24,116 nt of DNA from Rubinisphaera italica (GTDB lineage: Bacteria; Planctomycetota; Planctomycetia; Planctomycetales; Planctomycetaceae): NCBI RefSeq assembly GCF_007859715.1, contig NZ_SJPG01000002.1, forward strand, positions 1 through 24,116, in the 5' to 3' direction. Each line of letters opens with the position of its first letter. Position 1 is the first letter of the stretch. The position numbers and the translations under genes are program-made. The notes beneath the pieces are model-generated. The model saw nothing but the letters and a program-made list of their open reading frames with translations, was not told where the DNA came from and did not search any database. Below are positions 7,836 to 17,052 of this stretch, piece by piece.

Positions 7836-9956
7836 ATGTCCGAATATCATCGCGACGCCTCGATCCATGAGATTCCGGTTCGTCCAAAAATGTACCCTGT
7901 CACAATCACTGATCGTGAAGAAGCGGCGTATTGTGCTCCGCGCATCGGCTTTATCTTCTCGCTAATGATCCTCGTGATCGTCTGTGGCTGTTCAGATATG
8001 AACCTGATGATGCCCACCATGCTGAAAAAGATGGAATTCAAAACGGCTCAGGGCAACGACAAGGGCGATTCCTTTGAAGACGATTTCAATCTCGATCAGC
8101 CGAAGGTGATCAACCCTCCGTTTCTGGGCGAGTATGTTGTCGTTTCAGGTTTGAATCTGGTCACCTTGGAAGGGGTGGGTTTAGTTTCTGGCCTGGATGG
8201 AACCGGAGGCGATCCGCCACCATCACAATATCGAACCGAATTGCTCAAAGACATGCGACGACGGGACATTGAAGATCCCAACCGCATTATCAGTTCCCCA
8301 TCGACTGCTCTGGTCATCGTTCGTGCCTACTTGCCGCCATTGGTTTCGCCGGGCGAAAAATTTGATATCGAAGTTCGATTGCCTGAAGGCAGTGAAACAA
8401 CCAGCCTGAACGGTGGCTGGCTCCTTGAATGCAAACTGACCGAACGGGCCATTGTTGCTGGCAAAGGAGTCCTGGAAGGAAAAGCCCGCGCCAAAGGGAG
8501 TGGCCCCATCCTGGTTTCAACCGGCGAGGATTCTTCCAGCAGCTTGCTGAAACGCGGTCACATTGTCGGCGGTGGTGTCGCATTTGAAAATCGAGATATG
8601 TATCTGTTCATGCGAAACGAATTCCGCAGTGTGCGTAACTCGACACGTGTTGCACAAAGAATTGGCGTGCGATTCTTCAGTTACGACAGCTATGGAAAAC
8701 GCGAGCCACTTGCCAAAGCTAAAACCGATCAGAAACTCGTTCTGAAAATTCATCCCGCTTACAAAGACAACTTCCCCCGTTACGTGCAGGTGATTCAGAA
8801 TATTGCATTCCGCGAAACCGAAATTGAACGCCAGGTTCGACTCGAGCGACTTGAAAAAGAGTTGTTGATTCCAGAAAAAGCGGAACAAGCCGCTTTGCAG
8901 CTCGAAGCGATTGGCCCTGATGCGATTCCCATGCTCAAAAATGGCCTGACGGCTGACTATTTTGAATGCCGTTTTCATTCCGCCGTTGCGTTGTCCTATC
9001 TCGGCGAACCTGCCGGGCTCGAAACACTGTATATTGCGGCTCGGGATGTTCCCGCATTCCGCGTGTTTGCTCTAACCGCAATGACCGTCGTTGAAGAAGG
9101 AGAGACATTCGCCTACTTACGTCAGCTCATGGACGAACCTCTTCTGGAAACTCGTTATGGGGCATTCCGCGGGATGACCACGATTGATGAGAACGAACCA
9201 TTTGCACGCGGTGAACTACTCAATGACCAATGTAAACTCCACGAGTTGAAAATTGGTGGCGAGCCGATGATTCATCTGACACATCGGCAGAAAGCCGAAA
9301 TCGTTCTCTTTGGCGACAAACTGCAATTCCACACTCCACTCGCGTTGACAGCGGGACCACATATCATGGTCAATAGTGCTCCCGGCTCCAACGAGGTGGT
9401 CATCAGCAAGTATCGCATTGGTGAACCCGATCAGCGAAAGGTTGTCTCGACGAATATCGCCGATGTCATTCGCGCTGCTGCCGAAATGGGAGCCAGTTAT
9501 CCCGATATTGCCCAGATGCTCGTTCAGGCCGAACGCCAGTTGAATCTGCCAGGTCCAATTGGAATCGATATGTTGCCAGAAGCCGGTCGGTATTATCAGC
9601 GACCAGACAAACCCGATGGGAATACACCTCATCAAGCCAATAGTAATGGTAAGAAAACCAAAGTTGGTCGTTCTAACATGACGCCGAACCCTTACACCAA
9701 AATCAGTGAAGAAAACGAGGAGGAAGCCACCAAGCCGATTCTCTCGACAGAAATCCTGGAAGAAGAAATCATCGAAGATCCGACTGCGACCGAAATTGAA
9801 CCGGATGCAGACGGCGAGCAGGAAATGAAATCCGCAGAAAGTTCGAAAGAACCTGAACCGGTCGAACGAGGATCCAACCCGATTAAACGTCTGAAAACGT
9901 TCATGAAACAAAAAACGCACGGGGAACTGGTTTATCCCGAGCAGGAGGAAGAATAA
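7836..9956 (+). CDS. Lipoprotein with FlgI (flagellar P-ring) domain and HEAT-like repeats
   Basis: Function unknown; probably exported and lipid-anchored. With the start at ATG 7836 (AGGA at 7823-7826, 9 bases before) it has 706 residues; ATG 7806 has GGAG directly abutting it, too close. Order: basic n-region and hydrophobic stretch IGFIFSLMILVIVCGC ending in a lipobox-like VCGC (Cys52); FlgI-type core with GLVSGLDGTGGDPPPSQYRT (about 115-134), SSPSTALVIVRAYLPPLVSPG and SPGEKFDIEVRLPEGS; a helical HEAT-like region (about 348-452); return of the FlgI-like beta region; and a Glu/Lys-rich disordered tail (about 590-706). Genuine FlgI is about 370 residues, lacks a lipobox and sits among flg genes; none are here. 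I infer a paralogue reused for another envelope ring or scaffold. smc follows after 124 bases on the same strand. Confidence 0.82.
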   Translation: MSEYHRDASIHEIPVRPKMYPVTITDREEAAYCAPRIGFIFSLMILVIVCGCSDMNLMMPTMLKKMEFKTAQGNDKGDSFEDDFNLDQPKVINPPFLGEYVVVSGLNLVTLEGVGLVSGLDGTGGDPPPSQYRTELLKDMRRRDIEDPNRIISSPSTALVIVRAYLPPLVSPGEKFDIEVRLPEGSETTSLNGGWLLECKLTERAIVAGKGVLEGKARAKGSGPILVSTGEDSSSSLLKRGHIVGGGVAFENRDMYLFMRNEFRSVRNSTRVAQRIGVRFFSYDSYGKREPLAKAKTDQKLVLKIHPAYKDNFPRYVQVIQNIAFRETEIERQVRLERLEKELLIPEKAEQAALQLEAIGPDAIPMLKNGLTADYFECRFHSAVALSYLGEPAGLETLYIAARDVPAFRVFALTAMTVVEEGETFAYLRQLMDEPLLETRYGAFRGMTTIDENEPFARGELLNDQCKLHELKIGGEPMIHLTHRQKAEIVLFGDKLQFHTPLALTAGPHIMVNSAPGSNEVVISKYRIGEPDQRKVVSTNIADVIRAAAEMGASYPDIAQMLVQAERQLNLPGPIGIDMLPEAGRYYQRPDKPDGNTPHQANSNGKKTKVGRSNMTPNPYTKISEENEEEATKPILSTEILEEEIIEDPTATEIEPDADGEQEMKSAESSKEPEPVERGSNPIKRLKTFMKQKTHGELVYPEQEEE

Positions 9957-9991
9957 AAACCGCAGGCCTGTCTACAACAGGCATCGTCGTC

Positions 9992-10027
9992 CAGCCCTCA
10001 AAACCGCAAGTGTGGTCTCGAGGGCTG
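9992..10027 (+). terminator. Hairpin between the FlgI-like gene and smc
   Basis: CAGCCCTC (9992-9999) pairs with GAGGGCTG (10020-10027), with a possible ACC/GGT inner stem. A smaller GCCTGT/ACAGGC hairpin precedes it at 9966-9982. Neither has a T-run, so termination is doubtful; smc may be partly transcribed by read-through. Confidence 0.4.
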
Positions 10028-10080
10028 ACTCCGTTTCTGTTCGGTCCCCGCCGAACTGATTTTATTGTCAGAAATCCGTC

Positions 10081-13000
10081 ATGTTGAAATCCCTGGAAGT
10101 CTTCGGCTTCAAGAGCTTCGCCGACCGCACAACATTTGCGTTCGCGCCGGGGATTACGTGCGTTGTTGGGCCGAATGGATCGGGAAAAAGTAACGTTGTG
10201 GATGCGATGAAGTGGCTGCTCGGGGATCAAAGCCCTAAGAGTCTTCGTGGCAAGAACATGGCTGACGTCATCTTCAACGGCTCCCGCTCCCGCAAAGCCA
10301 GCGGATTTGCCGAAGCGACGCTCACCTTCGACAACACACAGAACATTCTCGCGGCTCCCTACGATGAAGTTCGAATCACGCGTCGACTTTATCAGGGGGG
10401 CGATTCGGAATATCTCATCAATGGCGACACCTCCCGCCTCAAAGACATCCGCGATCTATTCGCTGGGACCGGAGCAGCCACCTCTGCTTACAGTATTATT
10501 GAGCAGGGACGCGTTGGTCAGGTTCTGCAGGGAAATCCCTCCACCAGACGTTTACTGTTCGATGAAGCCGCCGGAATCAGCCGCTTCAAATCTCGCCGTG
10601 TCGATGCCGAACGAAAACTCGAACGAGTCTCCCAGAATTTATTGCGTCTGACAGACATCGTCGATGAAGTCGAAACTCAGCTCAACGCCTGTCGCAGTCG
10701 AGCCGGCAAAGCCGCCAAATATCGCGAGTTCAGTAGACAGTACGATGCTCTACATCTTGGCATTATCGCCGACGATCTTCGCATCCTTTCTGCCAGAAAA
10801 CAGGAAGTCGTTGGACGAGCCGAAGTCGCTGGTCAGGAACTCGCAGAATCCCAGGAACGACAATCGGGCATTGAAGCCGAGCGCGAACAGTTACGTAACC
10901 GCTATCGACAAGCTGACGAGGATCTGCAGGAAACGGAATCGAAACTCTCGACCTTGATGCAGCAGCGATCCAGTCTGCAGACCTCCCTGCGGCATCAATA
11001 CGAACGCGCCCGCGAAGTTGCTGGCGAAGCGGAACTGCTGCGCAAACAACGCTCCGAATTGAAGCGACGTGTTCACGATATTGACGACGAGATTCGCACA
11101 GAGAACGAACTTTGCGAAGAAGCTCGGCAAGCGGTCGCGAAAAAGCAAGCTGAGCAGGAATCGTGTACCGCTTCATTGCAAGAGCTTTCTCAAGCCATTG
11201 AAGAAGCTCGGCAACAACAGCACGAGCAACGTCGACTGATGGGTGAACGTCAGCGGGAACAGGCGACGGCTGAAAGTCAGTTGAAACATTTGACGAGTCG
11301 TCAGGAAACCATTCTGACTGCTCAAAAACGACTGCAACAGGAACGCGTTGACCTGCAGACGGAAATCGAGCAGCGTCAGTCAGCCGTTTCCGAAGCGGAA
11401 CGCGTTTACGGCGAAGCCGTCGCGAAGCATAGCGAGCACAAACGCCGCATTGATGAAATCCTCAAACGTCGTCGCAGCCTCGAAGAACAACTTTCGGCCA
11501 TCGTCACTCGGCAAGCCGTCGACCGTGAACAGCGTTCCGCCTGGGAAGCGCGACTCGGGTTACTCGAAGATATGGAACAGCGTCAACTCGGGTTGAGCAT
11601 CGGCGTCCAGGAAATCCTGCAACGCGCTCGCAAGAGCCCGCTTACGCCCTGGAAACATGTGCTCGGAATCCTGGTCGACTTCTTCGAATGCGATCTCGAA
11701 CATGCTCCTCTGATTGAAATCGCCCTCAATGGCAGTTCGCAGATGGTCGTTGTTGATCAACTCGCTCCAGTTCTCGAATACCTGGATCGTCAAAGCACAC
11801 AATTTGAAGGTCGCATCAGTTTTGTAGAATTACCTCAAGGGAAATCGCAACCTTATTCTACCCAGCATGTCGATGAAGAATTCCTGCAAACGCTGCAGCA
11901 ATCGTCCGATGTCATTGCACGAGCCGATACGCTAGTTCGTTGCGAAGATCTGTATCGACCACTCGTCGAACGACTGTTACGAAATACCTGGATTGTCGAT
12001 TCACTCAATTCTGCTCGACGTTTTGCTGTGCAGGCCCCGCATGGAACTCAGTTTTTAACCGAACAGGGTGACCTGTTCGGTCATGATGGAGTGATTCAAA
12101 CCGGAACCATTCAGGCGGAAGGTTCTGTCGTTTCACGGCGTTCGGAAATCCTGCGGATTCGACAGGAATTAACCGCTCTCTCTCGTCACATCAATCGACT
12201 GGATGAAAAGACGGATGAATTCGACGCCCTGTTAAAACGTCTCGGCGAAGAATTGGCGAATGCGCAGGAATGGATGGAGTCACAAACGGCTGAACTCTCT
12301 GAACTGAAACAGCAACTGGTCACTCGAAAAAGTGAACTGGAGAGCGTTCTCAAAGATCAATCCCGCATTGATAGCGATCTCGAATCGCTCGATAAACAGT
12401 TCACATCCGTCATTGCAGAACGCGAATCCCAGCAGCAGGAACTGACTCAACTCGCCGAGCAAATAGCCGAGTTGAATCAGAATGGCGAACATCTGGTCGA
12501 GCAGGTAACTAACCTGCGCGATCAGGAACGCCAGATCAATCATCAGCACGATCAGGTGAAAGTGGAACTGACAAAAATCCAAGAACGACTCAGTTCGGTC
12601 GAACTCGTTTTCAATCGTCTGCAAAAAGATCGCGAACTGCGAGAGGCTCAATACAGCGAAGCAATGTCGCGTCAGGATGCCGCCTTACAGAAACGCAGCC
12701 GACTCGAATTGCAAATCCTGAACGCTCAATCCAAACTGGCGGAGCTATTCCTGATCGGCGAACAACTACAGATCGACGCTCAACGATCTCGACGTTCACG
12801 ATCAGAAATTCAGGTCAAGCGAGATCGCAGTAACGAACAGGCACGTCAAATCACTGATAAACGACGCGCTCAGGAAGAGGTCGTTCAGGACCTGCGCATC
12901 GAACGCCGCGATATCGACACCGAACTTGACGGCCTGCTCGAAAAACTCGGCGAAGAATACCAGGTCTCCATTCCCGAATTAATTAATGCGGGCGTCTCTT

Positions 13001-13962
13001 CCTACGAACCTTACGAAGCCTTCCGACGGGGAGAAGAAATTCAGGCACTTGAGTTGATCACCCATAAAACTGTCAGCGAAGACGATCAGAACGATACCGA
13101 TTCCGAAGTGGAAGAAGTCCTGAGCGAAGTCTCTGCTGAAGAAGGGGAATCTACGGATCAAACGGAAACCGAAGAAATCATCGAAGACGAATCTGATCTC
13201 GCCGCTGTATTGGCACAGGCTCCTGTCTGGGCCTGGCAATCGGCTGAGGAAAACTTCGAGGATGTTCGCGACGACATCGACCGGGAAGTGTCACGACTTC
13301 GCAAGAAAATCAAAGCCCTCGGTGCGGTTGATCCTGAATCTTTACAGGGGCTCGATGAACTTGAAAACCGATTCCGTCACCTCAATACTCAATTGCAGGA
13401 TTTGAAACACGCCCAGGCGACGTTGCAGGACATCATTCGCAAAATCAATAACGAGAGTCGACGGATGTTTGTCGAATCCTTTACCGCCATCCGCTCTCAG
13501 TTCCAGGAACTGTTCCGGCAACTTTTCGGCGGTGGCGAAGGGGATGTAATTATGGAAGACGATTCCGATCCGCTCGAATGCGGCATCGAAATTGTCGCGC
13601 GTCCTCCCGGCAAAGAACTCCGCAGTATCAGCCTGCTCTCTGGTGGAGAAAAAACGATGACAGCCGTCGGCTTGCTGCTCGCAATTTTCAAGAGCCGCCC
13701 GAGCCCGTTCTGTATTCTCGACGAATGCGATGCCGCTCTCGACGAAGCGAACATCGACCGCTTCGCCAACGTCATCAAACAGTTCAAAGACAAAACCCAG
13801 TTCATCGTCATCACCCACCGCAAACGCACTATGACCGCCTCCGACCGCATCTTCGGTGTCACGATGGAAGAAGCCGGCATCTCGAAAAAATTGACAGTCC
13901 GCTTCGAGGATGTCGGAGAGAACGGCGAGATTAATACATCGCCTGAGAACAAGGCGGCTTAA
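10081..13962 (+). CDS. smc: Chromosome segregation protein SMC (condensin ATPase)
   Basis: Dimeric ABC-type ATPase that organises and segregates the chromosome with ScpA/ScpB. Seen in 1293 residues: N-terminal Walker [10 protein letters not shown] (30-38) in the [14 protein letters not shown] head half; a Q-loop context ([13 protein letters not shown]); long coiled coil (about 170-500); hinge (about 503-690, [10 protein letters not shown] to GSVVSRRSE); second coiled coil (about 690-960); C-terminal head with signature LLSGGEK (1185-1191) and Walker [13 protein letters not shown] (1211-1222). Between the second coil and the [13 protein letters not shown] conserved stretch lies an acidic insertion, residues about 998-1040, with about 20 Asp/Glu in 43 residues and no Lys/Arg, followed by a Trp-containing PVWAWQS. 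That explains the length over the usual 1150-1200. ATG 10081 has no clear Shine-Dalgarno. It converges with the FAD gene 60 bases on. Confidence 0.97.
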   Translation: MLKSLEVFGFKSFADRTTFAFAPGITCVVGPNGSGKSNVVDAMKWLLGDQSPKSLRGKNMADVIFNGSRSRKASGFAEATLTFDNTQNILAAPYDEVRITRRLYQGGDSEYLINGDTSRLKDIRDLFAGTGAATSAYSIIEQGRVGQVLQGNPSTRRLLFDEAAGISRFKSRRVDAERKLERVSQNLLRLTDIVDEVETQLNACRSRAGKAAKYREFSRQYDALHLGIIADDLRILSARKQEVVGRAEVAGQELAESQERQSGIEAEREQLRNRYRQADEDLQETESKLSTLMQQRSSLQTSLRHQYERAREVAGEAELLRKQRSELKRRVHDIDDEIRTENELCEEARQAVAKKQAEQESCTASLQELSQAIEEARQQQHEQRRLMGERQREQATAESQLKHLTSRQETILTAQKRLQQERVDLQTEIEQRQSAVSEAERVYGEAVAKHSEHKRRIDEILKRRRSLEEQLSAIVTRQAVDREQRSAWEARLGLLEDMEQRQLGLSIGVQEILQRARKSPLTPWKHVLGILVDFFECDLEHAPLIEIALNGSSQMVVVDQLAPVLEYLDRQSTQFEGRISFVELPQGKSQPYSTQHVDEEFLQTLQQSSDVIARADTLVRCEDLYRPLVERLLRNTWIVDSLNSARRFAVQAPHGTQFLTEQGDLFGHDGVIQTGTIQAEGSVVSRRSEILRIRQELTALSRHINRLDEKTDEFDALLKRLGEELANAQEWMESQTAELSELKQQLVTRKSELESVLKDQSRIDSDLESLDKQFTSVIAERESQQQELTQLAEQIAELNQNGEHLVEQVTNLRDQERQINHQHDQVKVELTKIQERLSSVELVFNRLQKDRELREAQYSEAMSRQDAALQKRSRLELQILNAQSKLAELFLIGEQLQIDAQRSRRSRSEIQVKRDRSNEQARQITDKRRAQEEVVQDLRIERRDIDTELDGLLEKLGEEYQVSIPELINAGVSSYEPYEAFRRGEEIQALELITHKTVSEDDQNDTDSEVEEVLSEVSAEEGESTDQTETEEIIEDESDLAAVLAQAPVWAWQSAEENFEDVRDDIDREVSRLRKKIKALGAVDPESLQGLDELENRFRHLNTQLQDLKHAQATLQDIIRKINNESRRMFVESFTAIRSQFQELFRQLFGGGEGDVIMEDDSDPLECGIEIVARPPGKELRSISLLSGGEKTMTAVGLLLAIFKSRPSPFCILDECDAALDEANIDRFANVIKQFKDKTQFIVITHRKRTMTASDRIFGVTMEEAGISKKLTVRFEDVGENGEINTSPENKAA

Positions 13963-14022
13963 ATCCGATGAGCCATGCGTCCGTATTCTCATGATGATGA
14001 GACTGAGTAGGCGACATTCGTC

Positions 14023-15267
14023 TTATAATATCTCATGGAGAATATGTTCTGCGGTCATTCTTCCGGACTGCATCGCTCCATTGATCGATCCATTCACCCG
14101 ATAGTCCCCACTCACCAGAATATCATCGCGCAGCTTCACAGGTTGCTGTGGAGGATTGAATGCGGGTGCAGTGAAATTCGGAAGCGCATAAGGAATCCGA
14201 TAAGTGCGCAAATGCTTCCAATGCACAACCACGCTCCCAAACCATTCTGCCAGCTTGATCTGCACATCTCTGAGTAACTCATTGTTATTTTCTGGAGCAT
14301 CAAGAACCGTTACAGAAATTAAGGACTGACCTGCAGGAGCATATTCAGCAGAGACCTGACTCGGCACACACAGATTATTAATCAATCCCGATTTCTCACC
14401 ATAGAGCACCAGAATCGGTTCCTGAACGGGAGGTTTTTCTGCAGAAAAATAAAGGCAGGTGACCGAGCGGGGCTTCCGCTTCGATTGAAGTTCCGGCAGA
14501 AAAGCTTCCGCCGCAGGCTGCTCCGTAGCCACCACAACGCATCGACTAGAAATACGTTTCCCATCAGCAAGAACGACATTCTTGCCCTCAATTCGATCGA
14601 CCGTTGTGCCGAGCTGAATCGAGTCTTCAGGCAGATGACGGCCAATTTGCTCCGGTATTCTCTGCATACCTCGTGCTGGCAAAGTGGCTTGCCCCTGGCT
14701 GAACATTCGAAACACGAAATACAGCATTCGAGCAGATGTTTCTAATTGAGAATCGAGAAACACACCACCAAGAAAAGGTCGAAAAAAATGGTTGATCATT
14801 CGGTCTGAGAAGCCGAGTCGTTTCAATTCTTCAGAAGTGCTAATATCAGTTCGCTCAAACAGGTCTTCAACAGATCCTTTTGTAGAAAGAGCTCTTAATT
14901 TACTGATCAAGAGCTTGTCCGAGATCGTCCCAACGCGGGCAAATGCTGTTGTCATCAGATCGAGCGGTCTCTTCCATGGATCAGAAAGTTTCTGAAAAGT
15001 CCCGTTCACACGAATCAATGCTCCGGGATCAAATGATTTCAGATCCAGCTCTTCGTAATCGAGTATCGATTGAGCTTCAGGATAGGCTGTCAGAAAAACT
15101 TGAAATCCTCGATCCAGCAGATACCCATCCATTTCGTCAGTCGCCACTCGACCTCCCACGCGATCCGATTTTTCCAGAATGATCGAGTCGATATTCTGCT
15201 GTTGAAGTCGGTATGCGCAAGTCAAGCCAGCAAGTCCGGCACCGATGATAACTACGGGATCACTCAT
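14023..15267 (-). CDS. FAD-dependent oxidoreductase, amine oxidase / protoporphyrinogen-oxidase-like
   Basis: A flavoprotein of the amine-oxidase/phytoene-desaturase superfamily; substrate unknown. Read from ATG 15267 it has 414 residues and begins MSDPVVIIGAGLAGL, so the dinucleotide-binding GAGLAG (9-14) lies at the expected distance from the N-terminus; Glu32 closes the beta-alpha-beta unit and DRVGGR (35-40) follows. An in-frame ATG at 15318 would add 17 residues ahead of this fold and is less likely. The C-terminal FAD site is DDILVSGDYRVNGSINGAMQ, with the GS.NGA pattern of the family. No membrane segments. It starts 90 bases after the PP2C gene ends on the same strand and may be its operon partner. 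Carotenoid, heme or other oxidation are all possible; no neighbour settles it. Confidence 0.88.
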   Translation of the reverse strand: MSDPVVIIGAGLAGLTCAYRLQQQNIDSIILEKSDRVGGRVATDEMDGYLLDRGFQVFLTAYPEAQSILDYEELDLKSFDPGALIRVNGTFQKLSDPWKRPLDLMTTAFARVGTISDKLLISKLRALSTKGSVEDLFERTDISTSEELKRLGFSDRMINHFFRPFLGGVFLDSQLETSARMLYFVFRMFSQGQATLPARGMQRIPEQIGRHLPEDSIQLGTTVDRIEGKNVVLADGKRISSRCVVVATEQPAAEAFLPELQSKRKPRSVTCLYFSAEKPPVQEPILVLYGEKSGLINNLCVPSQVSAEYAPAGQSLISVTVLDAPENNNELLRDVQIKLAEWFGSVVVHWKHLRTYRIPYALPNFTAPAFNPPQQPVKLRDDILVSGDYRVNGSINGAMQSGRMTAEHILHEIL

Positions 15268-15357
15268 GTGTCTTTTTCTTGGAAAGTTTCTGATTCCTGT
15301 GAGACCCGATACTGGCAATGAAAATCAATCCGAGTCAGTCTCAAGAAAAGCTCCGCA

Positions 15358-16203
15358 TTAATCACGGGAGGGCATTAGCCCTTTAAAGAAACGATACGGA
15401 GCCATCAGGTTATTTTTAAGCGAGACGGTTTCATGATTTGCCTGCGCCAAGATGATGGTTGAATCGTCCGTGCTCAGATTTTCAGAATTCAGTGACCGTA
15501 ATTGATGCAGAAATTCGTTAAGAAACTCAGAGGGTGAAGTGAGGGGGATCGAATTCGCAAGTTCCATCAGGCCTATTGTGTTCAGTCTCTTTCCTGACGA
15601 GTCAAATGCTTCACTTAAGGAATCTGTGTAAGCCAGAAAAAGATCACCGGGAACAAACTTCAAGCGAATCGAGTTAAATTCAGACTTCTCGATCACCCCA
15701 ATAGGCATATTGTTCGAAAGATCTGCAGAGGTTTCCTCCTTCATCGACTGCCAGAGCCCCGTCGACGCTCGGTAGATCAGAGGATTGGGGTGGCCAGCAT
15801 TGCAGATGGTCAGAGATTTGGTCGGCTGGAAGTAAGTACTGATAATTGCAGTTGCAAATCGACCTGATGACGAAATGGATTCAAACTCTTCATTCACAGC
15901 CTTCACAAGTCGCGATTGATCGATGTGATTAATATTGCGACGCATAATATCTCGAAGTTTGGAAGCCGTCGGTGAGGCTTCCAAACCATGACCACTCACG
16001 TCCCCGAGGATGAGCCGCGTTATTCGACCAGATGCACAGGAGGAAACATAATAAACATCGCCGCCAAAATCTTCCTCTCCGGTAGGTTGACTGTATACCA
16101 GTAAATCCAGGCCCGGGACGCGAAATTGAGAACTTGTCGAAGAATTTCCACCCCAAACTTCCATACAGGCCATGGTGGTTGTTTGTGGGGTTTGCTGATT
16201 CAT
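15358..16203 (-). CDS. PP2C-type serine phosphatase, SpoIIE/RsbU family
   Basis: Predicted Mn/Mg-dependent phosphoserine phosphatase of the kind that controls anti-sigma-factor antagonists. Seen in 281 residues: metal-site GGDV (47-50; Asp49), LILGDVSGHGLEA (65-77; Asp68), FATA (116-119), CNAGHPNP (134-141), PIGV (167-170), DLFLAYTDSLSEAF (187-200; Asp194) and STDDSTIILA (244-253; Asp246/247), in family order. The catalytic domain takes nearly the whole protein: only about 30 residues precede it, so there is no PAS, GAF, receiver or membrane sensor. It must be switched by a separate protein or by level. No anti-sigma factor or STAS gene is adjacent. Start ATG 16203, with GGAAAA about 9 bases upstream; Met11 or Met14 are alternatives. 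Confidence 0.93.
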   Translation of the reverse strand: MNQQTPQTTTMACMEVWGGNSSTSSQFRVPGLDLLVYSQPTGEEDFGGDVYYVSSCASGRITRLILGDVSGHGLEASPTASKLRDIMRRNINHIDQSRLVKAVNEEFESISSSGRFATAIISTYFQPTKSLTICNAGHPNPLIYRASTGLWQSMKEETSADLSNNMPIGVIEKSEFNSIRLKFVPGDLFLAYTDSLSEAFDSSGKRLNTIGLMELANSIPLTSPSEFLNEFLHQLRSLNSENLSTDDSTIILAQANHETVSLKNNLMAPYRFFKGLMPSRD

Positions 16204-17052
16204 GAGGCCATTTTCCAGGACGATTCGATGCCGTAATCGATATCACGTATTTATCGATGATGATTTACAATTGTGCACCTGGTTAGTTCAGGTTCAGTCA
16301 ATTACTGGTCATTTTATTCCCAACCTGGACGAAACACAGGTGGGCACCAGGAAATTAGAATCAGATTGCCCAATCATTAGCCAACTACGAGCAAATAGTA
16401 TGACGAAACCTACAAAAACTTCGAATCTTCAGCAGGCTTCAATTCCGCGCACTTCAAAAGAGAATACGGGGCGTCTGCAAAGTCATAGTGCCACCATTTA
16501 CACCAACATGATTGCAAGTAAACATGCACGCTGACATGGTTAACGGATATGTCGTACAGAGTATCTATGCTTGATCGCCAGAAATCATATTCCGTCTATC
16601 AACCAGTGGATTGGTCCGCTTAAAACTTCGGGTTGTGTGCCACTGGCCTCGCCAGTGCAAATCGAGACTAATACTGAAGTTACAATGCACTGGCAAAGCC
16701 AGTGCCACCCTAAAATATAATTGGAAAGGGCACTAATTGGCTGAAAACTGTTGAAGCTTGCGCTGGATTCACCTAAACGCGCTCTTTCTTATTAGAACAT
16801 TCCAAATGCAATGTGCCTTCGTATGTGCGATTATTTCCCTGAAATGTTGCATTTGTTCAGGCGGAACGCGGAAGACTGATTTTGAATATGCTCTAGAATT
16901 CGTACAACAACTTCTCAATTATCTATACTAAAGTACTTATGGCGGGCGGCACAGTTAGACATGAACCATGCATTTGTACAGAAATCCCGCACGAGGTTTC
17001 GATTTAAGGATCAAGATTACCTGTGAACTGCGTATGGCTTAGCCGCCCCAAA
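16204..17052. other. Gene-poor 850-base stretch
   Basis: No credible coding region. The longest open frame on plus (16202-16534) begins at the PP2C start and translates to a protein without recognisable features; a 44-codon frame inside it (16399-16533) is no better. The stretch holds the paired CACTGGC repeats described separately (16629-16710) and an inverted repeat CAAATGCAA (16803-16811) / TTGCATTTG (16847-16855) with a 35-base loop. The promoter of the PP2C gene should lie in its left part; I see no clear boxes. A small RNA here cannot be excluded from sequence. Confidence 0.5.
16629..16710. repeat. Pair of inverted CACTGGC...GCCAGTG hairpin repeats
   Basis: Unit 1 (about 16638-16659) contains CACTGGC-CTC-GCCAGTG; unit 2 (16687-16710) contains GCACTGGC-AAA-GCCAGTGC followed by CACCC. 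Each unit folds on itself, and the two are in inverted orientation, so the whole can also form one long imperfect hairpin around a 27-base spacer. This looks like a dispersed REP-type repeat; the GTGGCACTGGCTTTGCCAGT form is familiar to me from planctomycetes (memory, not checked). Confidence 0.8.

Noticed and set aside
9216..9920. 234-codon open frame on minus inside the FlgI-like gene
   Set aside because: Phe-rich translation is what the complement of a Glu/Lys-rich coding strand gives; the plus-strand gene has clear domains.
10081..13962. Rad50/SbcC or MukB as alternative to SMC
   Set aside because: The FKSFADRT start, hinge with conserved glycines and LLSGGEK / [11 protein letters not shown] are SMC-type; no zinc hook CxxC is present.
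13342..13992. 216-codon open frame on minus across the SMC head
   Set aside because: Lies opposite the Walker B and signature motifs of SMC; composition is that of a shadow frame.
13987..14002. TCTCAT-GATG-ATGAGA hairpin between smc and the FAD gene
   Set aside because: Only six AT-rich pairs and no T-run; too weak to call a terminator although the genes converge here.
16202..16534. 110-codon open frame on plus in the gene-poor gap
   Set aside because: Begins at the PP2C start codon on the other strand, lacks a ribosome site and has no recognisable features.
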